A DNA stretch of 64,000 nt from Hydrangea macrophylla (GCA_033977485.1 CM066984.1:109029691-109093690), one strand, 5' to 3'. Counted from the stretch's first letter, positions 1 through 10,617 are shown. Notes: a model not told the origin generated them from the letters alone. A program made the numbers and translations.

Positions 1-394
1 TAATTCTTTTTCAAAAATGATATATTTTTGTTCGCTTGGTTTAAACGAACCAGAATTATATCCACAAATAAGTTCTTCCTTTTGAAGATACAAAGAAATT
101 GGTTTCTTTATTGGTTTTATAATATTAACATAAAGAGGTGGTTCCTCTTCTGTCCATAAAGAAGCAGGAATAATTTTTAATACACATCACCAGCATGTAT
201 CAGAAGCATCTGTTTCTAAGATTAATTTATCTCCATTTTTTGGGAGATAAACATCTGGTAATTATGAGATATTATCCTTAATTTGTTTGAGTAAGGTAAC
301 ATCCTTATCAGTCCAATCAAAAATAACATCTTCAAAAATAACATCTTCAATTCCTTAGTTTGGCTAACCAAGGAATTTCTATTTTTGATAAATT
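1..394 (-). pseudogene. Caulimovirid RNase H region, decayed
   Basis: Downstream of the reverse transcriptase on the minus strand, short runs resembling caulimovirid RNase H can be followed (for example ETDAS and FEKE-like pieces), but several stops and frame changes interrupt them. A short direct duplication (AAAATAACATCTTC twice) lies near 325-352. No open frame remains, so this part cannot encode an enzyme. The call depends on position after the RT and on scattered motif pieces; the end is outside the window. Confidence 0.5.
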
Positions 395-1123
395 CTAAAT
401 AAAATTTCGTCCGTAATTTAGAATTCCTAATAAACTTTGTAATAGAGTTTTATTTTTCAATATATTAGGAAAACCACGAACTTTTACTAAAATATGTTCT
501 TGTAATTTTAAACCGTTTTGATTTAAAATTATTCCCAAAAATTCAATTGATTCTTTTTCTAGCTCAATCTTTTTTGGGGACAAAATGATTCCATGTTTTT
601 GAAATCGTTCACAGAGAATTTTTAAATGATGTTTATGCCCCTCCCTAGTTTTGGAGAAGATGAGTATGTCATCAATGTATACAACACAAAAAAAATTTAG
701 ATCTTTGAAAATTGTATACATCCATCTCTGATAAATTGAGGTGCAATATTTAATCCAAAGGGCATAACCTTCCATTGGTAATGACCTCTAGGGGTGCTAA
801 ATGTTGTCAAGGGTTTTGACTCTTCAGTTAATTGGATTTTCCAAAATCCACTTTTACAATCAAATTTACTAAAGTATTTTGATCCTTGGGTTAAGGAAAT
901 CAAAACATATTTTCGAGGTATAAAATATCCGTCAAATTCTAATTGCTCATTTAGCCTTTTATAATTTACTACCATTCTAGCTTTTTCTCTCTTAATCTCT
1001 GCATGGTTTCATACCATGAAGGCTGGACTAGAGTGAGGGCTAGTGGTTTCTTCTATAAGCTTCTTGTCTAGAAGTTCTTGAGTTTGAATATCAAATTCAT
1101 CTATATCCTGTCTGGTATAGATC
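395..1123 (-). pseudogene. Caulimovirid reverse transcriptase, frameshifted
   Basis: Two overlapping minus-strand frames carry the RT. The upstream part (about 975-697) has YFSKFDCKSGFWKIQL and WKVMPFGL. The downstream part (775-395) has the catalytic YIDDIL box and EFLGIIL. FDCKSGFWQI, MPFGL and YIDD are hallmarks of caulimovirid/gypsy-type RTs. The frame changes near 700-775, and further stops precede 975, so it is not translatable as one protein. In the viral family this enzyme copies pregenomic RNA into DNA. On its upstream side the region is cut by the solo LTR insertion. Confidence 0.85.
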
Positions 1124-1128
1124 ATAGG
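1124..1128. repeat. Target-site duplication ATAGG, left copy
   Basis: ATAGG immediately precedes the LTR start and recurs at 2481-2485 immediately after its end. It is a 5-bp duplication of the kind made by LTR-retrotransposon integrase. Confidence 0.85.
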
Positions 1129-2480
1129 TGTTAGCCTTAAGGTATATTAAGGCATATTTAATTATGTTTTGATGATGTCAAATATGCTATGATAATTACA
1201 TGATTCATATTGATTCATTCTTTGTTATTATCATAGTCATTTTTATGCTCATAAATAATCTCATGTATTAATATTGTATCAATGTTTTAACATCTTTGTG
1301 TGCATGAGATTTAATTGATGTAGATCAAGATTACAAGGAGCTCAACAAGGATCAAGCTTGAAGACTTGAAGATATTTCATCCTTGGTTGAAGTCTAGGAC
1401 CATCATTGTAAGGCATCTTGATCTCACACTCTTAGGGGCTCAAACAAATGCTAAAAGTTAAAGTTTTGGAAACAAATTTTAAATGGGTCATCTTTAAAGC
1501 AATGCCTCAACCAATTGGAAAATAATTAGATGTTGAGTTTTATATGGATGGAAAGGTACTTGAATCTAGTTTCGAAAACATCAAACGGATCGAAAATCCA
1601 AGTTTTGTAGAGGGAGTTATGGCCTTTTTAGTGAAGATATGTCAGGCTGTCAAACTGGGAAGGGCAGTCGACTGAGGGCCCGATGCAGTCGACCGAACTG
1701 AGCAGAATGCAAACAGAACCCTCTGTAAACACATCTCAGTCGACTGCTTTAAGGACCAGTCGACTGCTTCATATTCCAGTCGACTGAATCGACCTGAAAG
1801 GCACATAACGACTAGTTTTTAAAGGGGCTTTTAATTACTAAACTTGCCACCAACGGCTATAATCTTTCTTGGCCTATAAATACATGTTTTCCCATACCAT
1901 TTTATGTTGATCAATCCATTGGAAAACATCTATTTCAATCACACAACTTGTTGATTCTTAATCATTCACAATTGAGCCCTAGTTGTGTGAGTTTATCAAT
2001 TTGCTCTAGCTTTCAATTGTAATCTTTGAGAGAGTAAATTGTAGTGAGCTTTAATTGTATTATCCACTCTAGAGAGAGAGAGTTATCAATTTGTATTCAA
2101 TCAATTTGTAAAGGTTGAGGGTTAGTAACCCTTGTGTGCAAAGAAGAGGTGTTCTTCTTTGGGAGAGATCATAGGCTCTTGTAACGGTTTGGTGCACACC
2201 CGTAAGTGCTCCGGGAAACGGTTTGGTCTACACCCGTAAGTAGATCGGATTAAGGAATCCTCAAGAGGTGTTCTTGAGGGGTGGACGTAGGCCGCGGGGT
2301 GCGATTGCCGAACCACTTGAAAAATCGGTTTGCAAGTATCTCTTCCTTATCTCTTTACATTATTGTTTGTGCTTGTGTTTAATTTGCAATTAAGTTTTTT
2401 AAAAAGTTAATTTCCGCTAAAACCCTATTCACCCCCCCCCCCCCCCCCCCCCCTCTAAGGTTTCCATATTTGGGCCAACA
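1129..2480 (+). mobile_element. Solo LTR (1352 bp) inserted in the pararetrovirus
   Basis: The segment starts TGTTAGCC and ends GGCCAACA (terminal inverted repeats with one mismatch) and is flanked by ATAGG on both sides. No primer-binding site, polypurine tract or coding sequence is attached, so it is a solo LTR left by LTR-LTR recombination. A TATA box (CTATAAATAC) near 1874 and a run of 22 C at 2432-2453 just before the 3' end give plus orientation. A C-rich tract before the terminal CA is common in some plant Copia LTRs. A near-tandem motif, ACACCCGTAAGTG/ACACCCGTAAGTA, lies at about 2196-2245. The short ORF at 2122-2316 is not a gene. Confidence 0.85.
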
Positions 2481-2485
2481 ATAGG
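2481..2485. repeat. Target-site duplication ATAGG, right copy
   Basis: Matches 1124-1128 exactly. Removing the LTR plus one copy rejoins the two halves of the pararetroviral reading direction. Confidence 0.85.
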
Positions 2486-3060
2486 TTTTACTCTAATGAT
2501 GACATTAGGATCTCTTAACTTTAAAGTGCAAAATCTAGGATTTCGAGACCATAATTTTAATGGATCTTTACTAAAATTTTCTTCTAAAATTTCATAAATC
2601 CAATGTGATTCATCAATGGTTTTGAAGACATGTGTCATTTCACCACGTGGAACGGGCGCAAACTCTGTATCACATACATATTTATGTTGTTCAAGCAAAA
2701 AAATCTGAATTAAAGAATTTTTAATACTCAAAGCAATACATTTGTCATAGATATGCATAGGTAAATATTTATAAATAAAATTATTTCCTAAAAGGAAATC
2801 ACCATGCATATAAGGAAAACATAAAATTTTTGGTATGATGAATTTGTTTTCACCTAACCAGATTGCTACATCTTTGGCTTTAAACTGAATTGTGGTGTGA
2901 TTACCATCAATTCCTGTGACAAGGATATGGTGTTTTATTAAAGTCCATTTTTCCTTGGGAATTGCATTCCATTTACAAGAACTAATTGTAGCTCATATGT
3001 CTATTAGAACACAAAGGTTATATGGTTTATAACCTGCAAAATTAAATATTCCTTGAACAT
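2486..3060 (-). pseudogene. Caulimovirid aspartic-protease region, inactivated
   Basis: This minus-strand stretch sits between the movement-protein and RT regions, where caulimovirids encode the retropepsin-like protease that processes the polyprotein. The expected catalytic D-T-G-A box is recognisable near 2995-3005 as LID followed by I, a stop (TGA) and A-T, so both the Thr and the Gly of the motif are lost. An open stretch downstream (2809 to about 2486) contains MHGDFLLGNNF, typical of the linker before RT in this family. Confidence 0.65.
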
Positions 3061-3339
3061 ATGTATATCTATTTTTTCCTTGACAAGGAGAAAAAAAATG
3101 ATAAAATAATTTTTGGTTTGAAGATGATAAATAGAAGCAGATTTTATTTCATCATTTTTTTTGAAATATTGTTCCAGGTAAAATTGGAACTTGAACATTT
3201 TTGTATCCAATACTTTTTTGTCTACTGAATTCTCCTTTTTCTAACTGTTTATTAGAAAAATCTCTTTCAAAGATGGAGGTAGAAGTTGTTCTTTTTTGGT
3301 TTTGAATATACAAGTTTTTTCCTGAAGCTTGTAGATTCA

Positions 3340-3900
3340 TCATAGGAGTTGTATTCCCCTATTTTCCTCTTCTACAAGATCTAAAATTAACCATTGTCTA
3401 GGAATTTCTAGATCACTCCAGTTAATCAATCTAGGTTGAATAATTGTGTCAAAGGGTATAGGTTCAAAAATTTCTACTAATTTATTTTCTGTTTGTTTGA
3501 CCCTAGTTTCGGTGAACCTTGTTAATTCATGGATTGTTTTCCATTTAGTTGACAAGTCATGGGAATTTGCTTTCACAGCAATTCCTCTAGTCTTAATTCT
3601 TATCCTAACTGTGTCTTCAATATTAGGATCATTTACTGAAATAAAGAAATTTGGTCTAATGTTAAACCAAATTACTCCATTAGCCATATTAGACTGGATT
3701 CCTCCAATGATTGCTTTCATTGGGTCTACAATTTTTTTGTCAAAAATTACTGCTAAAATTGGGGTATCTAGCCCTTGCCTAAATAGAGCAGTAATGGTAA
3801 CTTGAATAACACCAATATGAATATATTGGTTATGAGGGTATTTTGCCTTTCATCTAGCAAATTTTCTTTTATTAAAAAGTGGAATATCAATTTTTCCTTC
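3340..3900 (-). pseudogene. Caulimovirid movement-protein (30K type) region
   Basis: On the minus strand, HIGVIQVTITALFRQGLDTP (about 3825-3766) is followed by IGGIQSNMANGVIWF and NDPNIEDT. This pattern matches the caulimovirid movement protein of the 30K superfamily, which modifies plasmodesmata for cell-to-cell spread. An open frame covers 3720-3340; a stop or shift separates it from the segment before it. It follows the coat-protein-type region and precedes the protease region on the same strand. Confidence 0.7.
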
Positions 3901-3904
3901 GCTG

Positions 3905-4312
3905 AAAAATTAAGCTTTTGTGTTTCCACTATATTGTTCAAACACTCGTGCTGAGAAAAAATTAAATCTAGAAATTTTGTAAATTTCTGGTAGAACAAGA
4001 GTTTGAAGTTTTTCAAATCGTGCTAATTTAGATTCAGTGAGAGTGACTTCCTCTCTTACAACATCTTTAAGGCGAATATTTTCTGATTCGTCTTGTGGAA
4101 CTTCTTGAATGTTATCTTGCATCATGAAGATATGTTCATTAATTTCTTCATCTGAAGAACTGTAGTCTTCGCTAGAAATTTCATAAAGAATTTTTTCCTT
4201 ATCTGAGATTTCTTCTCCGAAGAGTACATCGTATTCTTGTTGTTCAAGAACTTTGATCATTTTCTTTGCACTTTTCCCTTTTTTGGGGCAGTCAGGTGCA
4301 TAATGACCTTCT
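3905..4312 (-). pseudogene. Caulimovirid coat-protein C-terminal region with half a zinc knuckle
   Basis: The minus strand encodes EEGHYAPDCPKKGKSAKKM (about 4312-4256), which fits the second half of the C-x2-C-x4-H-x4-C knuckle of caulimovirid coat proteins. The two upstream cysteines are not visible: a TGA stands where the second Cys is expected, and the first falls at the Copia LTR junction. Downstream is an acidic tract with SSEDYSSSDEE, typical of coat-protein tails. The open frame runs 4260-3910. Confidence 0.65.
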
Positions 4313-4328
4313 TCATTTCAGGAACTTT

Positions 4329-5972
4329 TGTCTACTATATAAGCTATGTCTCAGCTGTTCGGAAACTGCGTTCCCAGAATCCATTGACAGCGCGTATAAG
4401 TTGGTACTGCAAAACAATTACGTGAAAACTACAATAACCCTACAAGGGCGGAACTAGGGTTACCTTGAACTGCAAAAACGGATTGCTGTAGTAGACGAAT
4501 CGAGAACACGGGCTCGATAACAGCTCACGATCTTCTACCGTATTCCTTTGCTGCCAGAATATTGAACTGAGTGTGGGCTCTTTCGAAATCCTTTATGTTT
4601 TCTGCTCTTCCCTCTTTACGTTCTATTTTCTATTCCCAGTTATAACACTCTCTTTGATTGCTGTGACGATTCAATCCCGATCACATTGATCCGACAAAGA
4701 TGTGTTCGTCAGGAGGACTAAACGATCTCCGATTTACTTGAATTTTTAACAGCAGCTCCGTCTCGACGTTAGGAGCGTTGTGTAAAAAATTCAGCAACTT
4801 TCGATCAGTATCGAGCAGTCCGAAGCTCTTTTAGTGAGCGTTGTCCGACGCTAGCGATCTTCACTCCTATGTCTCTTGAATGCTCACAGAGAATAGGGTT
4901 TGGTGGAAACCCTTCTAGAAGAAAGCTAGGAGGTCAAGGGAAGCTTAGAATGTGAAATCATGCAACCTGAGAGAAGAGCTAAGGCAGCATATATATAGGC
5001 TACGATAGGGACCATAAGAAGTCAATAAGGAATAGGCTTCCTTATGGAATTAGGAAACCCTAATTCGAACTGAATCAGATTCTTATTTCCATAAATTATA
5101 ATTCATACCACTAAAGAATTATAATTGCACTCCTACCCTTATCTCAAAAATATATTTCGAGCTCCATGTTATTAAATGCTTATTATCTCCCCATGTTAAG
5201 ATTACAAATATCCATTAATTAAATATAATTACTGACAATCATATCTAATTAATCTCTTAAAATTCCTTGAGATCCTCTGCTTAACTTATCTGATATGTCG
5301 GATACAAAATCCACCTGCAGGGTTTGACATAATCAAAACTTATAAGCTTTCTCAAGGGGATATCATCAATCCCAAAATTGAGACATGGATTCCATCATTA
5401 ATTAATATCCACCACACAATTAATATTGTCACCCAATCCAATGAGATATTGACCCATTTAAGGATCTCACCCTTTTAGGGATCAAAGTATAAATATCAAT
5501 TAATGTACATGTCTATAAATTAAATTAGGATTTAGAGCATAAGCACTCATAATAGCCATGATGTATTAATTATCCTATAAGTCAGTATAAAGATAATTAC
5601 CCAAGTCGGTCCTGTTTAATACACAAAGTGTACCAGCATAGTGAGTTGAAACAGTACCGTTTCCCGCAGTCAAGACAAACCTACTACAACACCATGCTGC
5701 AATCCTACCGATGGTGTGTCCAATCCCATCTAAGACAGTAAACCAAAATCTTACATTCTACAATATCTGGTGGTCTGATCTTCCGTGTGTAAGCCAAACT
5801 CTACACACCAAACCACCTACTATGTAGAATGAGAGACACACATGCATAATATTAAATAAATAATATAATACAAACATTGTCTACACAGATTCTCGTAAAA
5901 ATGGAATAACTGATTTTATTAAAATAATAAATTAACTACATAAAGCATGACTTTTAGTATACATCCTTAACA
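4329..5972 (-). mobile_element. Copia 3' LTR, about 1.64 kb, minus orientation
   Basis: The minus strand reads polypurine tract AAGTGGGAGA, then TGTTAAGGATGTATAC, which is the polypurine tract/LTR-start arrangement of many plant Copia elements. A TATA motif on the minus strand near 5000 (TATATATGC) separates U3 from R-U5. The far end is best placed at the TG at 4329-4330, next to pararetroviral sequence; that boundary is a guess good to about 20 bp. No 5' LTR is visible, so no TSD can be checked. The length is compatible with Angela/TAR-like Copia LTRs (inference). Confidence 0.65.
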
Positions 5973-6125
5973 ATCTCCCACTTAGACTCAAAGCCATGAA
6001 GTGATACACCTCACTCCAACTAATGGCTCTACCTCCTAGGGTAAACACATATCCTGAGGTAGACTTTCTGGAATCCCTGTCTGACATGAAATTAGAATCT
6101 GTGTACCCAATGTATACCTTTTTAC
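5973..6125 (-). pseudogene. Copia RNase H C-terminal fragment
   Basis: Directly upstream (minus strand) of the LTR is a piece reading [20 protein letters not shown] followed by FTLGG, the RNase H signature of Ty1/Copia polyproteins. The usual SAEAEY-type motif after it is damaged. Only about 50 codons remain. The fragment ends abruptly where hAT transposase sequence on the other strand begins, so one element has interrupted or deleted into the other. Confidence 0.8.
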
Positions 6126-6129
6126 GTTC

Positions 6130-6920
6130 TATCATTTGCTGTTATTTTAGATCCTCGCTACAAGTTGCAGTTTTTGGAATTTTGCTTTAAAAAGTTGAAT
6201 CGGGAAACACATTTGGAAAATGTATTCAGTATATGTGAAAAGTTGTATTCCCTTTTTGAAGAATATGTACAACATTCTACTTTTGTTACAAGTACTTCAG
6301 TGGGAACAATTGGTAGTTCAAGAGGTAGTAAAGAGGACATAGGCGAAGGCGATGAATTGGATGTAAGTAAAATGGGTAGTTGTTTATTATAATAATAATA
6401 TGTTTTCTTCTTTCTCTTCATTATTTCAATGCACTTACTGTCAAACTTAATGTAGGAGTTTGATTCATTCGAGAGTCAACAATATGACTTGAATAGACAC
6501 AAGTCGCAATTAGACTTGTATTTGGAGGAAAATAGGATTGACAGGAAAGAGAATATAGACATTTTAAGTTACTGGAAGGCAAATAAGATTCGATATCCTG
6601 AGTTGGCTTCTATGGCGCGTGATATTAAGTTTTCCTATAACTACTGTCGCGTCAGAGTCATCTTTTAGCATTGGAGGTCAAATCGTTGGAAAATACTAAA
6701 GTTCAATGTTGCCTAAAAATGTCGAGGCTTTGCTATGTACAAGGGATTGGCTATACGGGAATAAAGGTAAAGTGTTAATAATTTCTATTTGATGTCTAAT
6801 TTTCTTGTATCTATTTAACGTTGTTTTAATTTAATGTAGTTTTTGATGAATCGGATGAAGAACTTGTTGAAAACTTTGAAGGTGTAATTGCTGGACTTGA
6901 CCAATGTTGAAATTCTTTTG
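6130..6920 (+). pseudogene. hAT-superfamily transposase, C-terminal fragment
   Basis: The plus strand encodes ILDPRYKLQFLEFCF (about 6148-6190), then a segment with LDLYLEENRIDRKE and ILSYWKANKIRYPELASMAR (about 6508-6620). SFSIGG and LLCTRDWLYGNK follow (about 6655-6765), and a last bit reads ENFEGVIAGLD. These are the conserved blocks of the plant hAT catalytic core and C-terminal dimerisation region (BED-finger/RICESLEEPER class). Two intron-like gaps (6363-6455 and about 6770-6838) separate them. A stop after GKY, and a lesion after the MARDI segment that drops several expected residues before the serine of SFSIGG, show it is dead. Confidence 0.8.
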
Positions 6921-6991
6921 ATTAGGTATAACGTACAATACATGTTCAACATCTTCCTATGTGTTCCTTATACTTTTATTTTTTTAGCTAG

Positions 6992-6994
6992 TGG

Positions 6995-7029
<35 letters not shown>
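6992..7029. repeat. (ATT)n microsatellite
   Basis: About 12 uninterrupted TTA/ATT units downstream of the hAT fragment. Confidence 0.9.
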
Positions 7030-7030
<1 letters not shown>

Positions 7031-7351
7031 TATGGTTCATTTACAGGTGCATTTTGTGCTTATGAACTGATAGAGGAGATGGGAGGTGATTCAATGGAAG
7101 GAGATCGATGAGAGTTTCTAGCTTAGTAATGATATAATTTTGTTTTCGTGAATTGATAGAGGAGATCGGAGTATTTAGACCGGATTAATTTGTTTTTTCA
7201 GCATTTTCATTCTATCTATGGTCTGTAATATAATTATAGTAAGACTGTAATTTGGTTGATATTATAAACTCAAATAGTAGTTATGTGTATATATATGTGT
7301 GTGTGTGTATTTTTTTTTAGCTATTAGAGAATTACTACAATATTTTTTTTT

Positions 7352-8772
7352 GGGTAAATTACACTAACCTCCCCTGAGGTTTGACGTAATTACACTGACC
7401 TCCCCTCTAGTTTGCAAAATTACACAAACCTCCCTCGAGGTTTGTAATTCGGTAACAAAATGCCCCCTCCACTAACGTTCCGTTAGTTTTTTTTATATTT
7501 GCCTCCCCTGAAAATTATAATTAGCCCCCCTATACTATAAAATTGTCATACTAAGCCCCCTTTCTCTTATATTTTTGTTCTAATTATAAAATCCCTCCTC
7601 CCTCCTACGTTTTTGGGTTAATTTTTTTAGCATTAATTTATATCTACACAAAATATACACAAAATACATATAAATAGGTCCAAAAATTTTTTTTCCAAGA
7701 ACAAACCTCTGTCAAGTCCCCCTGTATTAATTTTCTAGATCCGCCCCTGCCCTTATGCTTCAAAAATGGACACTTAAAACCCCTGTGATTGTGGACTAAA
7801 ATGGATCTGTTATGTTTTCACTCAAAACTGACGAAAATTCTAAAATTGGTTAAAAATATAAACACTTAACCCATTTATGATTTCACTCAAAGAGCGTTAA
7901 CCCCAAAATTAACATCACAAAATGGGTTAAGTGTTTATATTTTTAACCAATTTTAGAATGTTCGTCAGTTTTGAGTGAAATCATAACAGTTCCATTTTAG
8001 TCCACAATCACAGGGGGTTAAGTGTCCACTTTTGAAGCATAAGGGCAGGGGCGGATTTAGAAAATTAATACAGGGGGGTTTGATAGAGGTTTGTTCTTGG
8101 AAAAAAAAATTTTGGACCTATTTATATATATTTTGTGTAGATGATATAAATTAATGTTACCAATGACCTGTTGGCCAAGTGGTAAGGAGTTCGTTCTCCT
8201 CGCTATAAATTTCACTCAAAGAGCGTTAACCCCAAAATTAACATCACAAAATGGGTTAAGTGTTTATATTTTTAACCAATTTTAGAATTTTCGTCAGTTT
8301 TGAGTGAAATCATAACAGTTCCATTTTAGTCCACAATCACAGGGGGTTAAGTGTCCACTTTTGAAGCATAAGGGCAGGGGCGGATCTAGAAAATTAATAC
8401 AGGGGGACTTGACAGAGGTTTGTTCTTTGAAAAAAAAATTTTGGACTTATTTATATGTATTTTGTGTATATTTTGTGTAGATATAAATTAATGCTAAAAA
8501 AATTAACCCAAAAACGTAGGAGGGAGGAGGGATTTTATAATTAAAACAAAAATATAAGAGAAAGGGGGCTTAGTATGACAATTTTATAGTATAGGGGGGC
8601 TAATTATAATTTTCAGGGGAGGCAAATGTAAAAAAAACTAACGGAACGTTAGTGGAGGGGGCATTTTGTTACCGAATTACAAACCTCGAGGGAGGTTTGT
8701 GTAATTTTGCAAACTAGAGGGGAGGTCCGTGTAATTACGTCAAACCTCAGGGGAGGTTAGTGTAATTTACCC
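7352..8772. mobile_element. Foldback element with long inverted arms (1421 bp)
   Basis: The left end GGGTAAATTACACTAACCTC is mirrored at the right end by GAGGTTAGTGTAATTTACCC. Complementarity continues inward for several hundred bases on each side, including the CCCCCTCCACTAACGTTCCG / CGGAACGTTAGTGGAGGGGG segment. The element sits in T-runs (9 T left, 11 T right), compatible with a 9-bp TSD of T but uninformative. The centre holds direct repeats (about 7885-8155 and 8213-8490), both starting ACTCAAAGAGCGTTAACCCC, and hAT-like ends (AGGGGCGGAT). There is no coding capacity. Confidence 0.8.
7885..8490. repeat. Internal direct repeats of the foldback element
   Basis: Two copies of about 275 bp share AAAATGGGTTAAGTGTTTAT and GGGCAGGGGCGGAT(T/C)TAG. 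A 50-bp unique piece (about 8160-8207) containing TGGCCAAGTGGTAAGG, which resembles a tRNA A-box region, separates them. The first copy is also nearly complementary to 7640-7880, so three related segments are stacked in alternating orientation. Confidence 0.75.
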
Positions 8773-10033
8773 TTTTTTTTTTTAGTGTTGCAGGTCAAGT
8801 AATAGAAAAAAAAAAACTCCAATGTTAACTCTTTCCTTGCAAAAACACTCTTTTTGTGTGTGTGTGTTTAAGTACTTTGTTGTGTGTTGAGCATTTTTTG
8901 TTTTTAGTTGCAGGGCAAGTAATCATGAATAAAATTTTTTTGTTTGTCTTTTGAAACTAATACTTAGTATTTTAAATTGAAAATATTTTTTCAACTCATC
9001 AACTCTGCCATTTCAAAGAACTATTTACATTTGAGGAAAAGATGTCTCGAGGATACTAAGTTTTTACTTCAAAAGGTGGAAGTAATATGCAAATGGTAAG
9101 ACAGTCCCTTGAACCCAAAAAAAAAAAAAAAAAAAGTATTTTTATTCTTCTTAAATGTGGTTCTCAAATACTTGTAATAGTGGACTCACTTTATTTTTGA
9201 TTTTTATTAGAGGATGTTAAAGTAGTTACACCATTATTGAATTAAGGTGCTCTCATTGTCACGTATGTTAAAAATTATATTTGAGATACAAAATTTTTAA
9301 AGTATAATATTATTCCTCTCACTATTTTTTTTTTGGGAGCAATATTCCTCACTCTTCAAACTCATAAAACGCCTATTCCTTGTACAAAATAATGAAAAAT
9401 AGGCTCACAATTTATTTGTATTATATCTCCTTGATATGTATTGTCATAAACAATTATTTAATACCTCTGTTGTATCACGTGGTATATACGGATTATCACT
9501 AATCAACAGGAATCTTTTATTTATTTGTTTGACCCTAATTTTCAAGGAAATCTTTCCTCCGCAGTTGTATGTAGTTGTATTCAACATTCACTCATGATAT
9601 AGTTGATATCACAATTACACTCACAAAACCATCTTAAATTACTTCATACAACATTGGAATAACTTTTTTTTTTTAGCTTTTAGTTATTTGGCAAATTTTT
9701 TTTTTACCATTATTCATCAAATTACAACTAATTGGGCCATTGTTAACAACTTAATTAACACTATTCGTCAAATTATTTTTGAATCTTTTAAAACGAGTAA
9801 TGTTATACTTCTCAAATTTTTTTTTTTCAAAAAGTGTTTCCCAACACATGTGATAATAGACCCTCTTCAGTAATAGTAGAATTACTTCAACATTAACCAA
9901 TTAAAATCAACTGGGTCCACTGCCACATGTATTGAAAAATACTTTTGAGAAAAAAATTTAAGAAGCATAGAATTACTCTTTCAAAACAGGGTTATATTTG
10001 TCAAACAGGTTTTCCAAAATCCAACCAGTGCCT
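8773..10033. other. AT-rich intergenic DNA
   Basis: No gene is supported. There are homopolymer runs (poly-A about 9117-9136, several poly-T tracts) and no significant open frame or recognisable transposon end. Confidence 0.6.
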
Positions 10034-10042
10034 TGTTTAAAG

Positions 10043-10271
10043 GAGAAGTTCTTCAGTGCTGACGTGGTGTGACGATTTAATCTTAACCACTCACTTGCCC
10101 TTTATTTTTAAGGAGATCATAACAAGTGGTTAGTGGAATTTCAAATTTCAAATATGATAACCACTTGTCATGATCCCCTTAAAAAAAGGGGGTAAATGGG
10201 TGGTTAAGATTAAATGGTCACACCACGTCAGCATGCTGTCGTGGCATGAAGGGCTCACTGAATAATTTCTC
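10043..10271. mobile_element. Mutator-like MITE with perfect 9-bp TSD
   Basis: The 229-bp element starts GAGAAGTTCTTCAGTG and ends CACTGAATAATTTCTC. The inverted arms extend through GACGTGGTGTGAC / GTCACACCACGTC and TTAATCTTAACCAC / GTGGTTAAGATTAA. It is flanked on both sides by TGTTTAAAG (10034-10042 and 10272-10280). Long terminal inverted repeats plus a 9-bp TSD are the mark of Mutator-like elements. It lies about 350 bp upstream of the zinc-finger start codon, in the likely promoter. Confidence 0.9.
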
Positions 10272-10512
10272 TGTTTAAAGCGTTTATTTCCCGCCATCAT
10301 CGGTACGGTCGCGATTCGGCCACACTCCAACCGGCAAGAAAGAAGTCCAGGCGCCGCATCACCAACAACCATATCCTGACCGTTAGTATGCATCAGATGT
10401 CCACGTGTACGGTTCAAGATAAACAGACACAACTTTTCCTACATTCCAAATACGTTTGAAGCAAAAAACGGCTAACTGAAAATAACTGCCATTTCAAAAA
10501 ATTTCCCACCAC

Positions 10513-10519
10513 TATAAAG
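10513..10519 (+). promoter_or_regulatory. TATA box of the C2H2 zinc-finger gene
   Basis: TATAAAG lies about 105 bp before the ATG at 10618. A pyrimidine-rich leader (CTCCTCTCTCTCGCTCTG) follows, as expected for a plant 5' UTR. Confidence 0.6.
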
Positions 10520-10617
10520 ACCCAATGCCACCATGCATGTCCCAAACTCCTCTCTCTCGCTCTGTGTCTCTCTCCGATTGACTGAAACTCTTATTTGGGA
10601 ACTCAAAAAGAAAAAAA

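Larger units (their letters stand above)
1..4328 (-). mobile_element. Endogenous caulimovirid (plant pararetrovirus) remnant, split by a solo LTR
   Basis: Reading the minus strand from about 4310 down to 1 gives, in order: a zinc knuckle of coat-protein type, a movement-protein region, a retropepsin-like protease region, reverse transcriptase and a badly decayed RNase H region. That is the domain set of Caulimoviridae, so this is an old integrated copy. It is broken by stops and frameshifts and by the solo LTR at 1129-2480. Coat-protein motif before movement protein is the order I associate with cavemovirus/solendovirus-type polyproteins; that lineage call is inference. The left end runs off the window and the right end abuts a Copia LTR near 4329. 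Confidence 0.85.

Noticed and set aside
2122..2316. 64-codon minus-strand frame MVRQSHPAAYVHPSRT
   Set aside because: Lies wholly inside the solo LTR and reflects its GC-rich R/U5-like segment.
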